A DNA stretch of 64,000 nt from Pseudomonas sp. Choline-02u-1 (lineage in GTDB: Bacteria > Pseudomonadota > Gammaproteobacteria > Pseudomonadales > Pseudomonadaceae). Under the pieces are notes generated by a model, which was not told the origin of the DNA, ran no database searches, and was given only the letters and a program-made list of their open reading frames with translations. Positions 60,841 to 64,000 of this stretch are shown in pieces. A program made the position numbers and the translations under genes. Each line of letters opens with the position of its first letter. Positions within the stretch are counted from its first letter, which is position 1. The stretch lies in assembly GCF_002836515.1 (NCBI RefSeq), contig NZ_PJBC01000004.1:1-64000 (forward strand), written 5' to 3'.

Positions 60841-63800
60841 ATGCCTACCCTGCGCTCCTTTTTCGCCGCGGCCCTGCTGGGCCTCAGTCTCGTTGTCGGC
60901 CCGCTGCATGCTGCCGAACCACCGTCCAGCGACGCCGTGCAGGCCAGCCTCGACAAGTTGGCCGACAGCAAATTGCCGGACGCCGACAAGAAGACCTTGC
61001 AGACCGTTCTGCAGAACACGCTCAATCAGCTGAACAACCAGCGTGATTACGAGCAAAAGCTGATCGACCTCAAGCGTCAGCTGGCCAACGCGCCCAAGCA
61101 GACGATTGAAAACACCCGCGAACTCAGCCGTCTCAAGGCTACCGCGCCGGTGCCAGTGGCACAGCGTTTTCCCAAGGAGTCGATCCAGCAACTGGAGCAG
61201 ATCCTTACCGATCGCTCGACCCAGCAGAGCGACCTGCAAAAAGCTTTGGCCGAAGCCAACAGCCTGATCATCACCGCGCAGACTCGCCCCGAACGCGCTC
61301 AGGCAGAGATTTCCGCCAGCCAGACGCGCATCCAGCAGATCAATACCATTCTCAAGTCCGGCAAGGACACGGGCAAAACGGTCACCGCCGAACAGCGCGA
61401 CCAGTTGAACGCCGAGCTGGCCGCACTCAATGCGCTGATTCCGCTGCGCCGTCAGGAACTGGCCGGCAACACGCAGCTGCAGGATCTGGGCAACGCCCAG
61501 CACGATTTGCTCTCGGAGAAATCCGATCGCCTCGACCGCGAGATCCAGGAACTGCAAACCCTGATCAACCAGAAGCGTCTGGCGCAGTCGCAGGAAACCG
61601 TGACCCAGCAATCGATCGAAGCGCAGAAGGCCGGCGGCAGCAGCCTGCTGGCGAGCGAGAGCGCCACCAACCTCAAGCTTTCCGACTATTTGCTCAAGAG
61701 CACCGACCGTCTCAACGAAGTCACTCAGCAGAACCTGCAGACCAAACAGCAACTCGACACCCTGACCCAGAGCGATTCGGCGCTGGACGAACAGATCAAT
61801 GTGCTCAAGGGCAGCCTGCTGCTGTCGAAAATTCTCTACAAGCAGAAGCAGGCCCTGCCGCACCTCAAGGTCGACCGCGACCTCGCCGACCAGATTGCCG
61901 ATATTCGCCTCTATCAGTTCGATGTCAGTCAGCAACGCGAGCTGCTGAGCAATCCGGCGACCTACGTCGACAACTTGCTGGCCACGCAGCCGCCGGAGCA
62001 GGTCACCCCGCAGCTGCGCAAGAGCCTGCTCGATCTGGCCAACACCCGCGCCGATTTGCTCGAGCGGCTGAACCGCGAGTTGAGCGCGATGCTCAATGAG
62101 TCGATCACCCTGCAGCTCAACCAGAAACAACTGCTGAGCACCGCGCAAAGCCTGCGCGCAACCCTCGACGAACAGATGTTCTGGATCCCCAGCAACAAGC
62201 CACTGGACGTGGAATGGATGCGCGGCGTGCCAGAGCGCCTCGAGCGGCAGGTCAACACGTTGCCTTGGGCGTCGAGCCTGAGCGAACTGACGGACGGCCT
62301 GACCCAGCGCCCCTTGTTGTTCCTGCCACTCGCGTTACTGATCGGCGCTCTGTTATGGCGCCGCAAGGCGCTGTACGGAAGACTCAACAAGGTTCACCAG
62401 GACATCGGCCACTTCAAGCGCGACAGCCAATGGCACACGCCGCAGGCCATTCTGATCAATATTTTGCTGGCGATGCCGGTGGCGCTGGGTCTGGCGCTGT
62501 GCGGTCTGGCCTTGCAGATCGATGCACGCGGGCAGAACGCCAACATGGGCGCGGCACTGTTGCAGATGGGCCAGGCCTGGCTGGTGTTCTACACCGCGTA
62601 CCGGATTCTCGCGCCGGGTGGCGTGGCGGAATTGCACTTCCGCTGGGAGAAACCGCAGGTCGAGTTCCTTCAGGGCTGGGTGCGTCGGTTGGGTCTTGTG
62701 GTCATGGCACTGGTGGCCGTGGTGGCCGTCGCCGAGCTGCAGCCGGCGGCGCTGGCCGATGACGTGCTCGGCATGCCGGTGGTGCTGACCTGCTACGCCT
62801 TGATGGCGTGGCTGCTCAGTCGCCTGCTGATCAGCAGCCCGACACACCAGAATGCCTCGCTGTTCCGTAAAGCCGTCGGGGTGATGTTCACCCTGTTGCC
62901 GATCGCCCTGTTTGTCGCGGTGTGCTTCGGCTACTACTACACGGCGCTGAAACTCAGCGATCGCTTGATCAATACCCTGTACCTGCTGATGTTCTGGCTG
63001 GTGATCGAGGCCACTTTCGTGCGGGGCCTGAGCGTTGCGGCGCGGCGCCTGGCTTACCAGCGCGCGCTGGCGAAACGGCAAGCGGCAAAAGAGGCCGGTG
63101 ACGGGGAAGCGGTGATCGAAGAGCCGACGCTGGACATCGAAAAGGTCAACGAACAGTCCCTGCGCCTGATCCGCCTGGCCTTGCTCGGCGGTTTCATCGC
63201 GGCGCTGTACTGGGTCTGGTCGGACCTGATCTCGGTGTTTTCGTACCTGGACAACATCACCCTCTACGAATACACCAGCGGCACTGGCGCCAACATGAGC
63301 ATGGTGCCGATCAGCATCGGCGACATGCTCGGCGCGCTGATCATCATCGGCATCACCTTCGCGCTGGCGCGCAATTTGCCCGGCCTGCTCGAAGTGTTCG
63401 TGCTGTCCAAGCTCAATCTGGCTCAGGGCAGTGCTTACGCAACGACAACACTGCTGTCCTATGTGATTGCCGGCGTCGGCTTCGTCACCACCCTGTCGAC
63501 CCTCGGCGTCAGCTGGGACAAGTTGCAATGGCTGGTGGCGGCGCTGTCGGTAGGCCTCGGTTTCGGTATGCAGGAGATCTTCGCCAACTTCATCTCCGGC
63601 ATCATGATCCTCTTCGAACGCCCGGTGCGGATCGGCGACACCATCACCATCGGCAACCTCTCGGGCACGGTGAGCAAGATCCGCATCCGTGCCACGACCA
63701 TCACCGACTTCGACCGCAAGGACATCATTGTCCCGAACAAGACGTTTATTACCGGGCAACTGATCAACTGGTCGCTGACCGACACCATCACCCGCGTCAC

Positions 63801-64000
63801 GCTGAAACTGGGCGTTGATTACGGCTCGGATCTGGACCTGGTCAAGGAACTGTTGCTCAAGGCTGCTCGGGAGAACCCGCGTGTGCTGAAGGAACCGGAG
63901 CCGCACGTGTACTTCCTCAATTTCGGCGAAAGCACCCTCGATCACGAGCTGCGCATGCATGTGCGCGATCTCGGCGACCGCAACCCGGTGCTCGATGAGG
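60841..64000 (+). CDS. mscK: Large mechanosensitive channel, MscK/KefA type, partial at window edge
   Basis: The open frame begins at ATG 60841 and stays open to the last base (1053 codons, no stop). A signal peptide (MPTLRSFFAAALLGLSLVVG then PLHA) is followed by a long periplasmic coiled-coil domain to about residue 480. About ten membrane helices follow (LLFLPLALLIGALLWRRK onward). The MscS core is near 860-960: YVIAGVGFVTTLSTLGVSWD, then LVAALSVGLGFGMQEIFANF, the pore helix, and FERPVRIGDTITIGNLSGTV, the start of the beta domain. It should open under membrane tension and release K+ and solutes. It is probably cotranscribed with cvrA, a K+ antiporter. I recall this pair as PA5021-PA5022. 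Confidence 0.92.
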   Translation, partial: MPTLRSFFAAALLGLSLVVGPLHAAEPPSSDAVQASLDKLADSKLPDADKKTLQTVLQNTLNQLNNQRDYEQKLIDLKRQLANAPKQTIENTRELSRLKATAPVPVAQRFPKESIQQLEQILTDRSTQQSDLQKALAEANSLIITAQTRPERAQAEISASQTRIQQINTILKSGKDTGKTVTAEQRDQLNAELAALNALIPLRRQELAGNTQLQDLGNAQHDLLSEKSDRLDREIQELQTLINQKRLAQSQETVTQQSIEAQKAGGSSLLASESATNLKLSDYLLKSTDRLNEVTQQNLQTKQQLDTLTQSDSALDEQINVLKGSLLLSKILYKQKQALPHLKVDRDLADQIADIRLYQFDVSQQRELLSNPATYVDNLLATQPPEQVTPQLRKSLLDLANTRADLLERLNRELSAMLNESITLQLNQKQLLSTAQSLRATLDEQMFWIPSNKPLDVEWMRGVPERLERQVNTLPWASSLSELTDGLTQRPLLFLPLALLIGALLWRRKALYGRLNKVHQDIGHFKRDSQWHTPQAILINILLAMPVALGLALCGLALQIDARGQNANMGAALLQMGQAWLVFYTAYRILAPGGVAELHFRWEKPQVEFLQGWVRRLGLVVMALVAVVAVAELQPAALADDVLGMPVVLTCYALMAWLLSRLLISSPTHQNASLFRKAVGVMFTLLPIALFVAVCFGYYYTALKLSDRLINTLYLLMFWLVIEATFVRGLSVAARRLAYQRALAKRQAAKEAGDGEAVIEEPTLDIEKVNEQSLRLIRLALLGGFIAALYWVWSDLISVFSYLDNITLYEYTSGTGANMSMVPISIGDMLGALIIIGITFALARNLPGLLEVFVLSKLNLAQGSAYATTTLLSYVIAGVGFVTTLSTLGVSWDKLQWLVAALSVGLGFGMQEIFANFISGIMILFERPVRIGDTITIGNLSGTVSKIRIRATTITDFDRKDIIVPNKTFITGQLINWSLTDTITRVTLKLGVDYGSDLDLVKELLLKAARENPRVLKEPEPHVYFLNFGESTLDHELRMHVRDLGDRNPVLDE

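Noticed and set aside
62353..63960. Open frame of 535 codons antisense to the MscK-type channel gene
   Set aside because: The plus-strand frame from 60841 is open to the window edge and has clear MscS motifs.

Overview
The window is a GC-rich chromosomal segment of a Pseudomonas, most likely of the P. fluorescens group. This rests on gene content and order: much of it follows the P. aeruginosa PA4988-PA5022 order from memory (waaA, LysR, SMR, FAD oxidoreductase, aldo/keto reductase, hldE, msbA, waaL, core-LPS transferases and kinases, glnE, aceE, aceF, dipA, msrA, rlmJ, acyl-CoA dehydrogenase, cvrA, MscK-type channel). It also rests on two families of intergenic inverted repeats typical of this group. 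I saw no rRNA, tRNA, CRISPR array, insertion sequence or prophage.

Layout. (1) 1-160 is the start of a vgrG gene running off the left edge. (2) 500-6294 holds waaA (Kdo transferase), a LysR regulator divergent from an SMR efflux gene, and an FAD oxidoreductase / aldo-keto reductase / uncharacterised gene set. (3) 6371-27387 is a large lipopolysaccharide core locus, almost all on the minus strand. It contains hldE, msbA and waaL, three further glycosyltransferases, the dnpA / mig-14 / wapH / wapO set, and the waaF-waaC-waaG-waaP-wapP-wapQ-tandem-kinase operon, in which most neighbouring genes overlap or touch. Together these make ADP-heptose, build and phosphorylate the inner core, carbamoylate it, extend the outer core, flip lipid A-core and ligate O antigen. 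(4) 27643-35570 holds glnE and the aceE-aceF operon; a pair of FadR-type operator-like sites precedes aceE. (5) 35849-42007 holds a PhoD-like phosphatase, the c-di-GMP phosphodiesterase dipA, msrA and rlmJ. (6) 42202-46083 is a small type VI secretion patch: a Tai4-like immunity candidate, a small unknown gene, a DUF4123 adaptor and a complete vgrG. (7) 46431-52327 is the divergent putP/putA proline locus with six GTTGCA motifs between the genes. (8) 52549-64000 holds an acyl-CoA dehydrogenase, two chemoreceptors flanking a divergent zapA/zapB-like pair, the K+/H+ antiporter cvrA and the start of a large MscK-type channel that runs off the right edge.

Accessory material sits in the gaps of the conserved order: the PhoD-like gene between aceF and dipA, the T6SS patch plus put genes between rlmJ and the acyl-CoA dehydrogenase, and the chemoreceptor/zap block before cvrA. 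Eight copies of one long inverted repeat (core arm with AGATCGCAGCCTTCGG) lie just outside stop codons and probably act as terminators or as REPIN-like mobile units. A second family (core TGTGGGAGCGAGC) occurs three or four times.

No wholly new system could be demonstrated. The observations most worth testing are the phased twin operators before aceE, the six kinase-fold domains in one LPS locus (one lacking the catalytic Asp), the zapA/zapB-like paralogue pair, the orphan T6SS immunity and vgrG elements, and the Trp-to-Cys change in the MsrA active-site motif.
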